Notes: generated by a model from the sequence alone, not told the origin. Positions 8,627-16,240 are shown, numbered from the stretch's first letter. The stretch is DNA of 32,691 bases from Acholeplasmataceae bacterium (GCA_016934015.1 JAFGTQ010000043.1:1-32691); one strand, 5' to 3'. Program-made: numbers and translations.

Positions 8627-8641
8627 ATAAAGCGCTTTCAT
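8627..8641. promoter_or_regulatory. cre-like operator at the mglB start point
   Basis: Contains the same 15-mer as the gdhA operator in the other orientation (core AAAGCGCTTT, 8629-8638). Its centre falls on the predicted transcription start, about 7 bp past the -10 element, a position suited to a road-block by CcpA or a LacI-family repressor. Confidence 0.65.
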
Positions 8642-8648
8642 TTTATCA
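8640..8648 (-). promoter_or_regulatory. mglB promoter, extended -10 TGATAAAAT
   Basis: The minus strand reads TGATAAAAT (TGN plus a good -10). At 17-bp spacing the -35 is only TTTTTT (8668-8663), far from TTGACA, which points to an activator-dependent promoter. Confidence 0.6.
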
Positions 8649-8670
8649 TGTGAAAGAGACTAAAAAAATG

Positions 8671-8703
8671 TAAAATCTTATCATAACCTTTATAAAATCT
8701 TAT
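8671..8703 (-). promoter_or_regulatory. tandem 11-bp direct repeats, probable response-regulator sites
   Basis: Two exact copies of TAAAATCTTAT (minus strand ATAAGATTTTA) at 8671-8681 and 8693-8703 are offset by 22 bp, two helical turns. The proximal copy ends 2-3 bp from the poor mglB -35. This is the usual arrangement for AraC-type activators, and a YesN-type regulator is encoded just upstream. Confidence 0.6.
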
Positions 8704-8715
8704 GATTTGGTGATT

Positions 8716-9738
8716 TTATGAGACTAAACTATACTTTTTGTAGTCCACCCAAACATAATGTTCATCAACAATATCAATATCCACTGTTTCTGGATCTATA
8801 CCCTCTAAAATAACCCTTGCTAAAGCGATGGTTGCATACGCCTGATTCGACGCATCATTTAATACGGTTGCGTATAGATGCCCCGTTTGAATCCACTCAA
8901 CAGCTTCATCGATACCATCAATACCAATCACTGGATACCATGGTTCATTTTCCTTATCGATATAACCATCACTATTTGTATCAACAAACATCGATAATTC
9001 AATCATCGCACGGATCACACCGATTGCCATCGCATCGTTATTCGATATAATAAGTTCGAACTGATTCTCATACTGTGGAAGAAGTTCTAGTGCATCTTTG
9101 TACGCGATATCTTGATTCCAATTGGATACGTTGGTTTTTAAAATTTCAACTTGAAAATTGTCATCAGTCAATGTGGATATAATAAATTCCGTTCGTAGTT
9201 CAGCATCCTGATGACCTTGTTCACCTTTAAAGATGAGTGTTTGAATAATACCATCATCATTTAAATCATATTTATTTAAGTTAGTTGGTTGGTTTCCAAA
9301 TAGATCGGAAACGATTTCTGCTTGCAAAATACCCGATTGTTCAGCTTTCGCACCCACATAAAATGCGTGGTCATATAAATCTAAATCGACTTCCAATGGT
9401 TCTCGGTTAATAAAAATAATCGGTATATCCATGCTTTTCGCTTTATTTATAATTGGATACGCACCTAACCGATCCACTGGATTTATAATCAGTAATCTTG
9501 GATTGAGTTCTAAAACACGTTCAATCTCTTCATTTTGAATGATTTGGGAGTTTTTCGCATCATGTGTTTGCATGGGATAATAATTTTCACCAATGCGGGT
9601 GATATGATCAGATAATGCAGTAATAAAGGGATCATTCATGTCATAAATAAAGACATAGACCTTGGATTGGTTAGTTTGACATGAAGTAAGAAAGATGAGC
9701 ATGATTAGACTTAAGATCAGTTTAGTTATTCTTTTCAT
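8716..9738 (-). CDS. MglB-like sugar-sensing lipoprotein of a three-component system
   Basis: A 340-residue periplasmic-binding-protein-fold lipoprotein (lipobox LTSC, Cys20) and a diverged paralogue of the adjacent MglB. The ten galactose/glucose contacts are all kept: Asp36, Phe38, Asn86, His176, Asp178, Arg182, Trp207, Asn234, Asp274 and Asn294. The calcium loop DLNDDGIIQ and Glu228 are also kept. It has an insertion, DTNSDGYIDKEN (253-264), that resembles an EF-hand loop. Its gene overlaps the sensor-kinase gene by 17 nt and carries its own AGGAAG site, so it belongs to the regulator operon rather than to the importer. By analogy with clostridial XylFII-LytS-YesN it probably presents bound sugar to the kinase. 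A second importer binding protein is the alternative. Confidence 0.88.
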   Translation of the reverse strand: MKRITKLILSLIMLIFLTSCQTNQSKVYVFIYDMNDPFITALSDHITRIGENYYPMQTHDAKNSQIIQNEEIERVLELNPRLLIINPVDRLGAYPIINKAKSMDIPIIFINREPLEVDLDLYDHAFYVGAKAEQSGILQAEIVSDLFGNQPTNLNKYDLNDDGIIQTLIFKGEQGHQDAELRTEFIISTLTDDNFQVEILKTNVSNWNQDIAYKDALELLPQYENQFELIISNNDAMAIGVIRAMIELSMFVDTNSDGYIDKENEPWYPVIGIDGIDEAVEWIQTGHLYATVLNDASNQAYATIALARVILEGIDPETVDIDIVDEHYVWVDYKKYSLVS

Positions 9739-11458
9739 CGATTTCTTCCTTTCTCATGGGAATGATAATTTTAATGTTTGTCATTTCATCAAGTTCACTA
9801 GTGACTATGATGTCCGCTTCCTTACCATAATACAACTTAATGCGTTGGTAAACGTTTCTTAAACCTACGCTTTGCGCTTGACCTTCTTGTTTCATTTGGT
9901 TCGTTAATTCAACAATTTTTTCTGGAGTAATACCATAACCGTTATTTTCAATTTCAAAAATCAAATTTTTCTTTTGTGGGTATGCTTTGATTAAAATCAT
10001 GCCTTGTTCATATTCTGAATTAATACCATGATATATTGCATTTTCGATGATTGGTTGTAGTACTAATTTAACAATTGTATAATCATAGACTTTTGGATTA
10101 ATGTCTAACTTATAATCAAATTTTTTATTGTATCGTATTTTTTGAATGAGTAAATAATGTTGAGCATGCTCAAGCTCATCTTTTACCGAAATGACGTTCT
10201 TTCCTCTTGAAATACTAATTCTAAAAAAACGAGATAATGCAATTACCATTTCAACAACTTCTTTATTCATGTTGTTTTCTGCAAGCCATACGATCGAATC
10301 TAATGTGTTATAAAGAAAATGAGGGTGAATTTGAGTTTGAAGCGCTTGGAACTCAGATTTTCTTTTTTCTTTTTGTTCAACCACGATGTTTTGCATAAGC
10401 TGCTTAATCTCAACAACCATATGATTAAACGTCTTCGTTAATGCGACAACTTCTTTCTGACCTGAAATGTCAATTTCACTCATCTGTTCACCTTGTTCAA
10501 TCGCTTGCATATGATTTTTAAGTTTATTGAGTGGATTGGAAATGCGTTGTGATAAATAAATGGATAACCCTAAACTAATAATCAGTGAAACAACTAAAAC
10601 AAAGGTTGAAAAAAAGGTTGCTTGCTGCTTAGCATCATATAAATTATTAATATTAATGAAAGTTGCAATTCTCCAACGTGTGTTCTTTAAAGTGTTAATG
10701 TTGACATACATATAATCATCTGCAAGTTTAACTGAATCTCCACCTAAAATAATATTGTCCACATAGATCTTTGATTCACAAGTCTCATCTGTACATTCCG
10801 GGTTTGATGCGTAAACAAATTCAGATTGATCATTTAAGATTAAAATATGTCCATTTTCGCCTAAATTAGTTTTTAATGCAAGCTCAAATAAGTTCACGGT
10901 AATTAAATCAATCATCAAAACCCCATCTTGAAGTACGCCTTGATCATAAAATTGTACTTTTTTAGTAACGGTAATCACTTCTGTAAGAATACTTGAACCA
11001 AAAATCACTTGCTGATGTGGCGTTGAAAAATGAAATATTTCAGGGTTGTTAAATGCTGATGTAAACCAATCAAAATTCAAGACATCATTAACAACAACTT
11101 CTTCAGTTGCACTGAGCATGGCATCACCAGCTGTGTTAAATAAAATGATTGAAACCATATCTTCAGACAGTTTTGCAGCTTGTTCATACATACTGTTAAG
11201 ATCATCAAAGCGGCCATCTTCAGATAGTTCAATGGTTTGTGTTGTTAAATAGTTAGCTGTATTTATCACTTCATTAATATAGTTTTCATAATTCATGATG
11301 ACTTGTTTATTGATTTCACGCGATGATGATTGAATCACATCTTCAGTAACATTATCAAAAATGACGCGTTGTGAAATTCCTGTGACTAATAAGACAGCAA
11401 TAACCATCCCCATTAAGACTACAACAACAGCTTGGCTAATCGATAACTTTTTAAACAT
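9722..11458 (-). CDS. sensor histidine kinase, LytS/YesM type
   Basis: A 578-residue membrane kinase with TM1 at about 10-29, an extracytoplasmic Cache-like domain at about 30-280, TM2 at about 281-302, HAMP (SQRISNPLNKLKNHM) at about 303-355 and a His_kinase domain with the phospho-acceptor in QIHPHFLYNT (His378). The HATPase has N-box NAIYHGI and G-box VGLRNVYQRIKLYYG. The ATG at 11458 follows GGGAGG at 7 nt and overlaps the regulator stop by 8 nt; an upstream in-frame start at 11542 would put 28 residues inside the regulator gene. The order regulator, kinase, sugar-binding lipoprotein, then importer suggests it controls mglBAC. Confidence 0.93.
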   Translation of the reverse strand: MFKKLSISQAVVVVLMGMVIAVLLVTGISQRVIFDNVTEDVIQSSSREINKQVIMNYENYINEVINTANYLTTQTIELSEDGRFDDLNSMYEQAAKLSEDMVSIILFNTAGDAMLSATEEVVVNDVLNFDWFTSAFNNPEIFHFSTPHQQVIFGSSILTEVITVTKKVQFYDQGVLQDGVLMIDLITVNLFELALKTNLGENGHILILNDQSEFVYASNPECTDETCESKIYVDNIILGGDSVKLADDYMYVNINTLKNTRWRIATFININNLYDAKQQATFFSTFVLVVSLIISLGLSIYLSQRISNPLNKLKNHMQAIEQGEQMSEIDISGQKEVVALTKTFNHMVVEIKQLMQNIVVEQKEKRKSEFQALQTQIHPHFLYNTLDSIVWLAENNMNKEVVEMVIALSRFFRISISRGKNVISVKDELEHAQHYLLIQKIRYNKKFDYKLDINPKVYDYTIVKLVLQPIIENAIYHGINSEYEQGMILIKAYPQKKNLIFEIENNGYGITPEKIVELTNQMKQEGQAQSVGLRNVYQRIKLYYGKEADIIVTSELDEMTNIKIIIPMRKEEIDEKNN

Positions 11459-13046
11459 GGATAGCCTCCCGGTATTGTTTTGGTGAATAGCCCGTATACT
11501 TCTTAAAACTGTGACTGAAGTAATAAACCTCATTATAACCACAAAGATTTGCTACATCGACAATCTTGAGTGGTGATTGTTTCAGTAAACTTTTCGCGTG
11601 TTCCATTCTTACTTCGATGACGTATTTATTAAATGTGACATTTTTTTCTTTTTTAAGTAACATACTTAAATAAGATATTGAAATATCAAATTGATCACAC
11701 ACCATATTGAGTGATAAAAATGGATCTGTAAAATTTTGTTCAACATATTTGATGACCTCATCTAGAATGCGTTCTGTTCGAGATAAAGACGATTGAATTA
11801 AAATGGCTTTTAGTTCAAGAAGAACGTGTTCTGTCCAATCAAAGATTTCGTCAAGTGTCGAAAATGATAATAGTTTCTGAAGCAAATTCTCTTTAACAAC
11901 GGTTGATAAATCAATATTGATGGATTGTGCAAAGTCAATCATAAGATTAGCTAAACCAATCAAAAAGTAATCACTAGAAATCATCTTTTCATGATTTTTA
12001 ATTTCAATTTTCTTATGCTCTAGCAACTCATGAATCTCATGAGTTGATCCATATTTGATGGTATTTTCAATCGATTTAATTTCTTCAAAGTCAAAAGCAA
12101 TTCGCTCTGTTTGTTTATGTTCAACTTCGTTAATATAAACAATCCTACCAGTATTCAGAAACTTACCATAACGAATTGCTTCTTTCGCTTCTTGATAAGA
12201 TTTTTGAAGTTGATCGAATTCATAAAAGATATTAGAAATACCAATACGTACACGAATATCCATATATTGATCTGCAGTTTGAACTAACTCATATAAAAAA
12301 CCGTCAATCGCTTTGACAAGTGGTTGATCATATTCTTTGATCATCATCAAAATGCCGTTTTGAATTGATAAAAAATATTTAAACTGATAGTCATGAAAAT
12401 AACTTTGAAAAAGTTCGCCCAAAAGAACTTTAATTTTTTCTAATGACATGAGTTCATCAATATTTTTTGATGAATCAATCTCTAGTAGACATGATAGATA
12501 TTTGCCTTTTTCTGTATCAAGACCATATTGTTTCAATCGTTGAAGATTGTCTTTTGTTTGATCTTTTGAAATCAAAACAGAGCTAATTGTATGGTCGATT
12601 AATAAGGGTAAACTATCTTTATAGTTTTTCATAGCAACATCATCATTAAATTTTCTCGAATATTCATCATCTAGTTTCATCTTTAATGTTTGTAAAAATG
12701 AATTTATATCTGAAGAGGTTAAAGGCTTCATCAAATAACTGACGACATTTAGTTTAATCGCTTCTTGTGCATATTTAAATTCGTCATATCCAGAGATAAA
12801 AGCAACCTTAACGGTTGGAAAGTCACGTTTAAGCATACGTGCTAATTCAATACCATCAATAAAAGGCATTTTAATATCGGTTAAAACAACATCTGGTTTT
12901 AGCTCTTCAACTAGTTCATAAGCATCATGACCATTCCCTGCTTTACCAACAACGACAAATCCACTATCTTGATCAATGAGTGATGAGATTCTGCCACGCA
13001 CCTCATCCTCATCATCAACGAGCAACAATTTATATAATGTTTGCAT
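11451..13046 (-). CDS. YesN-type response regulator, AraC-family output
   Basis: A 531-residue regulator with an N-terminal receiver domain (LLLVDDEDEVR; phospho-acceptor Asp57 in VLTDIKMP; Lys of YLMKPL). A central region of about 270 residues resembles the linker of YesN proteins. The C-terminal AraC-type helix-turn-helix pair includes FDISISYLSMLLKKE, VEVRMEHAKSLL and VANLCGYNEVYYFSHSFKKYTGYSPKQYR. Two ATGs stand in tandem; the second (13046) has better spacing from GAGGTG. It is the first gene of the sensor operon. It probably activates the mglB promoter through the direct repeats at 8671-8703, which is inference. Confidence 0.93.
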   Translation of the reverse strand: MQTLYKLLLVDDEDEVRGRISSLIDQDSGFVVVGKAGNGHDAYELVEELKPDVVLTDIKMPFIDGIELARMLKRDFPTVKVAFISGYDEFKYAQEAIKLNVVSYLMKPLTSSDINSFLQTLKMKLDDEYSRKFNDDVAMKNYKDSLPLLIDHTISSVLISKDQTKDNLQRLKQYGLDTEKGKYLSCLLEIDSSKNIDELMSLEKIKVLLGELFQSYFHDYQFKYFLSIQNGILMMIKEYDQPLVKAIDGFLYELVQTADQYMDIRVRIGISNIFYEFDQLQKSYQEAKEAIRYGKFLNTGRIVYINEVEHKQTERIAFDFEEIKSIENTIKYGSTHEIHELLEHKKIEIKNHEKMISSDYFLIGLANLMIDFAQSINIDLSTVVKENLLQKLLSFSTLDEIFDWTEHVLLELKAILIQSSLSRTERILDEVIKYVEQNFTDPFLSLNMVCDQFDISISYLSMLLKKEKNVTFNKYVIEVRMEHAKSLLKQSPLKIVDVANLCGYNEVYYFSHSFKKYTGYSPKQYREAIHV

Positions 13047-13073
13047 CATTCACCTCGAGAAAAGTTTGACTTT

Positions 13074-13082
13074 ATTGTAGCA
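13074..13082 (-). promoter_or_regulatory. promoter of the sensor operon, extended -10 TGCTACAAT
   Basis: TGC directly before TACAAT on the minus strand, with only a T-rich region in place of a -35. The predicted start is near 13067, about 20 nt before the regulator start codon. Confidence 0.5.
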
Positions 13083-13099
13083 TGAATTACAAAAAAAAA

Positions 13100-13756
13100 T
13101 CACGGTTTCTGAATTAGTAAAGACATCGATTTGAAATAGTTTAACTTTCTAAATGCATATAGATTCATGGAGATCATCGGACCAAGAACGATAGCAAGTA
13201 GAAAACTACCAATATTCACCGCACCAAAACCAATACCTGCAAGAAATCCAAAACCAGTAGCAAGTATAATCGCGAACACTTCAATCATGATGCGCATGCT
13301 AAAAAATTTTTTGATTTTTAAAATCTTCATCATGGTAAATGTTAACTCTTCAAACACCATGGCAGGATACAAACTTAAGATCGTTAATGCTAATCCTAAA
13401 CTGAGTAAATAACCACCAATTACATAAAGAATTGCACGTTGATAAAACAATTCTATAAAAAGATCTTTAAAAATGAATAAATCCCAAAAATCAAAAAAGA
13501 AAGATAAAATCAAGATCGGTCCAATAATCAAAAGATATCCATAATTCTTCCGATTTAACACAACAAAGCCTAAAACAACTGAATAAACAATCGCGGTAGC
13601 TGTTCCAAGTGTAATTGTTAACCACTGACTTAAGTTACTTGATACCGTGTCCCATGCACCTGCACCAAGTCTACTTCTCAGTAAGACGTTAGCTCCAAGC
13701 GAAATGATAATCAATCCGATAATATAAATCAAAGTCTTTTTAAATGATATTTTCAT
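13100..13756 (-). CDS. YczE/YitT-type integral membrane protein
   Basis: A 218-residue, very hydrophobic protein with about five or six membrane helices and short loops. The N-terminal half has SLGANVLLRSRLGAGAWDT, the sequence typical of YczE-like proteins (DUF6198/YitT group), and MISMNLYAFRKLN near the end. The function of the family is unknown; roles in transport or in controlling peptide export have been suggested for relatives. The ribosome site AGGAG precedes ATG at about 5 nt. The stop is TGA, 51 nt before the regulator promoter. No functional link to the neighbouring sugar sensor can be shown. Confidence 0.75.
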   Translation of the reverse strand: MKISFKKTLIYIIGLIIISLGANVLLRSRLGAGAWDTVSSNLSQWLTITLGTATAIVYSVVLGFVVLNRKNYGYLLIIGPILILSFFFDFWDLFIFKDLFIELFYQRAILYVIGGYLLSLGLALTILSLYPAMVFEELTFTMMKILKIKKFFSMRIMIEVFAIILATGFGFLAGIGFGAVNIGSFLLAIVLGPMISMNLYAFRKLNYFKSMSLLIQKP

Positions 13757-13780
13757 GGTATTCTCCTGTTGATTAATTGG

Positions 13781-13810
13781 AAATAAGCTTTTTATATGTT
13801 GAGCTTATTT
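13781..13810 (-). promoter_or_regulatory. hairpin in the 5' region of the YczE-like gene
   Basis: Arms AAATAAGCT and AGCTTATTT (9 bp, 12-nt loop) lie 25-54 nt upstream of the start codon. A TATAAT occurs about 20 nt further upstream on the minus strand, with TTGCAT 14 bp before it, so the promoter spacing is not standard. There is no U-tract. Possible leader structure. Confidence 0.35.
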
Positions 13811-13976
13811 ATTGACATGTCTATATTATATAATAAAACCTATAATGCAATTTCTCATTTTTTTCCGTTTTACTTTTTATCAAACTTTATTCGTCATTAT
13901 GTCATTATCTTCACTCTAGAAATTTATTATATTCACTTCTTTCTATTAAATCAAAAACGACTAATCTTCTTCACAA

Positions 13977-14048
13977 TAAAAACAAAAGGCTATTGAACTT
14001 CAATAACCTTTCTCCAAAAACAAATTATTCAAAAAATGGTGCCGAAAA
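13977..14048. repeat. 72-bp direct repeat, left copy (tRNA-Thr 3' fragment plus its terminator)
   Basis: Matches 16105-16176 at 69 of 72 positions. The last 12 bases (14037-14048) correspond to the 3' end of tRNA-Thr including CCA, but the rest of the tRNA is missing. The copy also holds the tRNA's terminator hairpin. It looks like the displaced 3' end left when an element integrates at a tRNA gene (attR-like). Confidence 0.75.
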
Positions 14049-14368
14049 GGTGAGCCGAAGTTTATAATATATTTCTATGATTTTATCGCACCATATAGCC
14101 ATGCATTATTAATTTTAAATAATTGTGAAATGAGTTTGTAATTTTACTTTTGCTATATCTTTCAATGACTGTATGTATAGTGAATGGACATGCTAACTTA
14201 AAAACCCCACAAAAACAATTACATTTAAGTAGAAATGATATAATCCAAATCTATGCGATTGTTATGTCATAAAACATAGTGTTTTTAAGAAAATGACCTA
14301 CTCACATTCAGATACTCGCCAACATAGGTTTTACTGAAATCAAATCTCATCAATTACAGAATATGGTT

Positions 14369-15361
14369 TTAGGGTAATCTTAAGCCCAATAATTCTTCAT
14401 AAAAATATTTCAACTCGTTAATACCAGTCAAAGCATACTCGTTAAACACCTCTAATGCTTGGTTCAGATCATAATCACCGTTATATGTGTATGTATACAT
14501 GGTACTATGTAGTTCACCATAATCAACCAATGCATCAAAACTTTCGACACGTACCCTTGAATAAACCGTTGAACCATCGGGTTTAATATCTATTGTTAGA
14601 TAAGTTTCTCTCATGTTTTCAAATGAACCCCTTAAATAGACAAGCACGCTTCCACCCTCAAAAAAATAATATTTAGAATATCTAAATTTCCCGGATTTTG
14701 ATACCGTCAAATTGCCATGCAAATTATGGCCATAACTAATATCATATACTGGTTCCTCAAAATAAATATCACCACGATATGAATAAATATCAAAGTCGTC
14801 AGTTGACTGATCTATATACTCGATCAGATAAAACAAATCATGTCTCATTTCCAATTCAAACGTGTATTCTGCAATATTTCATTTTGGATCTTCGGCGGTT
14901 ACCGTGATTTCATAAAATCCATCTACATATTCAGACGCTATTTCATTAAGGTTGGAATGAAGTGATAATTCTTCGATTGGATAGTAATTATCCGTTATTT
15001 CAAATAGACTAAAAAGAGACTTTTCTAGTCCAAAATAAAGAAGAGGTTCACCCTTAAGAGTTATTGATGGAGGTGTTGTATCAACAACATTGATTACTCG
15101 TTTCATTTCTTTGTATACAACACCTTTATTATCAATAATTTCATAGTTGATTTCATAGACACCCAACAAGCTAGTGTTGACAATTCCCGATGCAGCAAGG
15201 GTAAAATCATCCGGCATCATAATTCCGGGATCGATATATACTTGAAATACTTCAATAGTAATTTCTGCATCTCCCTTTAATTGAACTACGTCTTGTTTGC
15301 TTTGACAAGAAAAAAGTAAAAAGCTTATAGATAATAACAAAACTAGTTTAATTTTATCCAT
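14369..15361 (-). pseudogene. lipoprotein with Ig-like region, interrupted by an in-frame TGA
   Basis: Two open frames lie in exactly the same reading frame, separated only by TGA at 14881-14879. Read together they give 330 codons. The first part begins MDKIKLVLLLSISFLLFSC, a lipoprotein signal with Cys19 (ATG 15361, GGGGAG 5 nt upstream). Next comes a DUF5011-like pattern (FQVYIDPGIMMPDDF, LLGVYEINYEI, VVDTTPPSITL) and a repeat ending YEITVTAEDPK. After the stop the frame continues NIAEYTFELEM, as expected for such a repeat, where a Gly would be usual (GGA to TGA by one base). The rest (about 160 residues) is unknown and Tyr-rich. TGA is a normal stop in this genome, so this is a recent nonsense mutation or a sequencing error; readthrough is less likely. 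Confidence 0.7.
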
Positions 15362-15372
15362 AACTTCTCCCC

Positions 15373-15429
15373 TAGATAATTTCATATTTTAATTGTAACA
15401 CTAATAGAGAAAAAATATGAAATTATCTA
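15373..15429 (-). promoter_or_regulatory. promoter of the lipoprotein gene framed by an 18-bp inverted repeat
   Basis: TAGATAATTTCATATTTT (15373-15390) and its exact complement (15412-15429) are 21 bp apart. Between them on the minus strand is the extended -10 TGTTACAAT (TACAAT at 15397-15392). One arm covers the -35 region and the other the start point, a layout suited to repressor binding or to a leader hairpin. Confidence 0.55.
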
Positions 15430-15456
15430 TGGTCTGCCTTAGCGACACAAGAAAAA

Positions 15457-15496
15457 ATAGCAAAAGAAGCTCAATCAATTGGCTTCTTAAAGGTAT
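15457..15496 (-). terminator. weak terminator-like hairpin
   Basis: On the minus strand AAGAAGC and GCTTCTT (7 bp, about 11-nt loop) are followed by TTGCTATTTTTTC. It could end transcription of whatever once lay upstream in the islet. Evidence is limited to shape. Confidence 0.35.
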
Positions 15497-15670
15497 GATG
15501 GTGGCTAATGTAGAATTGAACTGCTTACACAAGGATTTTCAGTCATTTCATGTAATTTTATTCTTAAATATCTTCATTAAGATTTCTTCTACATGTATAT
15601 TGATTGAGAATCCGTTGATTTTTATATCTAGAGAAACCATATCAAAATCAAGATGAATCATATAATAATT

Positions 15671-15701
15671 ATATAGTGATTTACTTTAGAGATCACTATA
15701 T
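15671..15701. repeat. 10-bp perfect inverted repeat
   Basis: ATATAGTGAT and ATCACTATAT are separated by 11 bases in otherwise empty islet sequence. There is no U-tract on either strand, so it is not a terminator. Function unknown. Confidence 0.45.
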
Positions 15702-15745
15702 TCTACTTTAAAATTAACTCTTCAATATTATCAATAGAAATAAGA

Positions 15746-15916
15746 TCATTCCATCATTTTTCTTGATTTACGTATATCACTTAACAACACTATTAGTTCT
15801 TCTTTATATAAATTGATTTTTTCAAAGTCGATGCCTTGTCTACTAAATAATTCATCATCAATGAGTTTTATAATCCAATTACCTCGAAAAACACTAACTA
15901 AAAATGTGCTATGCTT
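15746..15916 (-). pseudogene. headless coding remnant
   Basis: An open frame of 56 codons between TAA and TGA on the minus strand with no usable start codon near its beginning. The translation looks like real protein: hydrophobic start TFLVSVFRGNWIIKLIDDELF, then charged helix-like EKINLYKEELIVLLSDIRKSRK. I read it as the C-terminal end of a gene whose front is lost. Family not recognised with confidence. Confidence 0.35.
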
Positions 15917-16104
15917 TTAATAATGTGGACAAGATAAGTGAGGTTTTCTTGCTTTGTGTTACATACTCGATATGATGACTAGTATAATGAATGCCCTCGA
16001 AATCGATGGGTGTCAAAAAGTTTCAACTCATCTCTTTTCACCCTAGAAATTCATGGCTTGCAACTCTTATAGTTTTTATTAATATGAGTGAGTTTGTATA
16101 TTAC

Positions 16105-16176
16105 TAAAAACAAAAGGCTATTGAGATTCAATAACCTTTCTCCAAAAACAGATTATTCAAAAAATGGTGCCGAAAA
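16105..16176. repeat. 72-bp direct repeat, right copy (at the intact tRNA-Thr)
   Basis: Partner of 13977-14048 with three mismatches, offset 2128 bp. It spans the last 12 bases of the complete tRNA gene, the spacer and the terminator (attL-like end of the islet). Confidence 0.75.
16113..16139 (-). terminator. terminator after tRNA-Thr
   Basis: On the minus strand AAAGGTTATTGA pairs with TCAATAGCCTTT (12 bp with one G-U pair, 3-nt loop), then TTGTTTTTAG. A sequence-diverged copy stands at 13985-14011. Confidence 0.7.
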
Positions 16177-16240
16177 TAGGACTCGAACCTACGACCTGCT
16201 GATTACGAGACAGCTGCTCTACCACCTGAGCTATTTCGGC
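16165..16240 (-). tRNA. tRNA-Thr (anticodon CGT)
   Basis: A 76-nt cloverleaf read on the minus strand. Acceptor GCCGAAA/TTTCGGC pairs perfectly, D-stem GCTC/GAGC, T-arm GTAGG-TTCGAGT-CCTAT, 3' ACCA encoded. The anticodon loop CTCGTAA gives CGT, which reads ACG (Thr). The anticodon stem has one U-U mismatch at 31/39. The first 10 bases also serve as the end of the lipid-kinase gene, so the tRNA is likely cotranscribed with it and cut out by RNase P. Confidence 0.95.

Larger units (their letters stand above)
14049..16104. mobile_element. gene-poor islet between tRNA-derived repeats, possible decayed integrated element
   Basis: About 2.06 kb lies downstream of tRNA-Thr between the two 72-bp repeats. 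It holds a lipoprotein gene broken by a stop codon, a headless coding remnant, a 37-codon open frame (15548-15661, minus, no ribosome site) and several inverted repeats. 14049-14368 shows no gene. No integrase, replication gene or intact transposase is visible, so the mobile origin rests on the repeat structure and on the low coding density compared with the neighbours. Confidence 0.4.

Noticed and set aside
13796-13996. 66-codon open frame on the plus strand
   Set aside because: It runs over the promoter region of the YczE-like gene and into the tRNA-derived repeat, has no ribosome site and its composition is that of AT-rich noise.
14180-14330. Possible insertion-sequence end and transposase start (TGGACA followed by a short frame with MTYSH)
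   Set aside because: A similar TGGACANG stretch occurs near 15925, but no terminal repeats pair up, no target duplication is seen and the frame closes after a few codons.
13757-14368. Riboswitch upstream of the YczE-like gene
   Set aside because: Only a single 9-bp hairpin is present; no known aptamer core is recognisable.
14369-14881. TGA read as tryptophan, as in mycoplasmas
   Set aside because: TGA forms the stop in the ATGA overlaps of feoA/feoB and feoB/its small partner, and ends the YczE-like gene; tryptophan is TGG throughout.
15417-15656. 79-codon open frame on the plus strand
   Set aside because: It starts inside the 18-bp inverted repeat, lacks a ribosome site and shows no domain.
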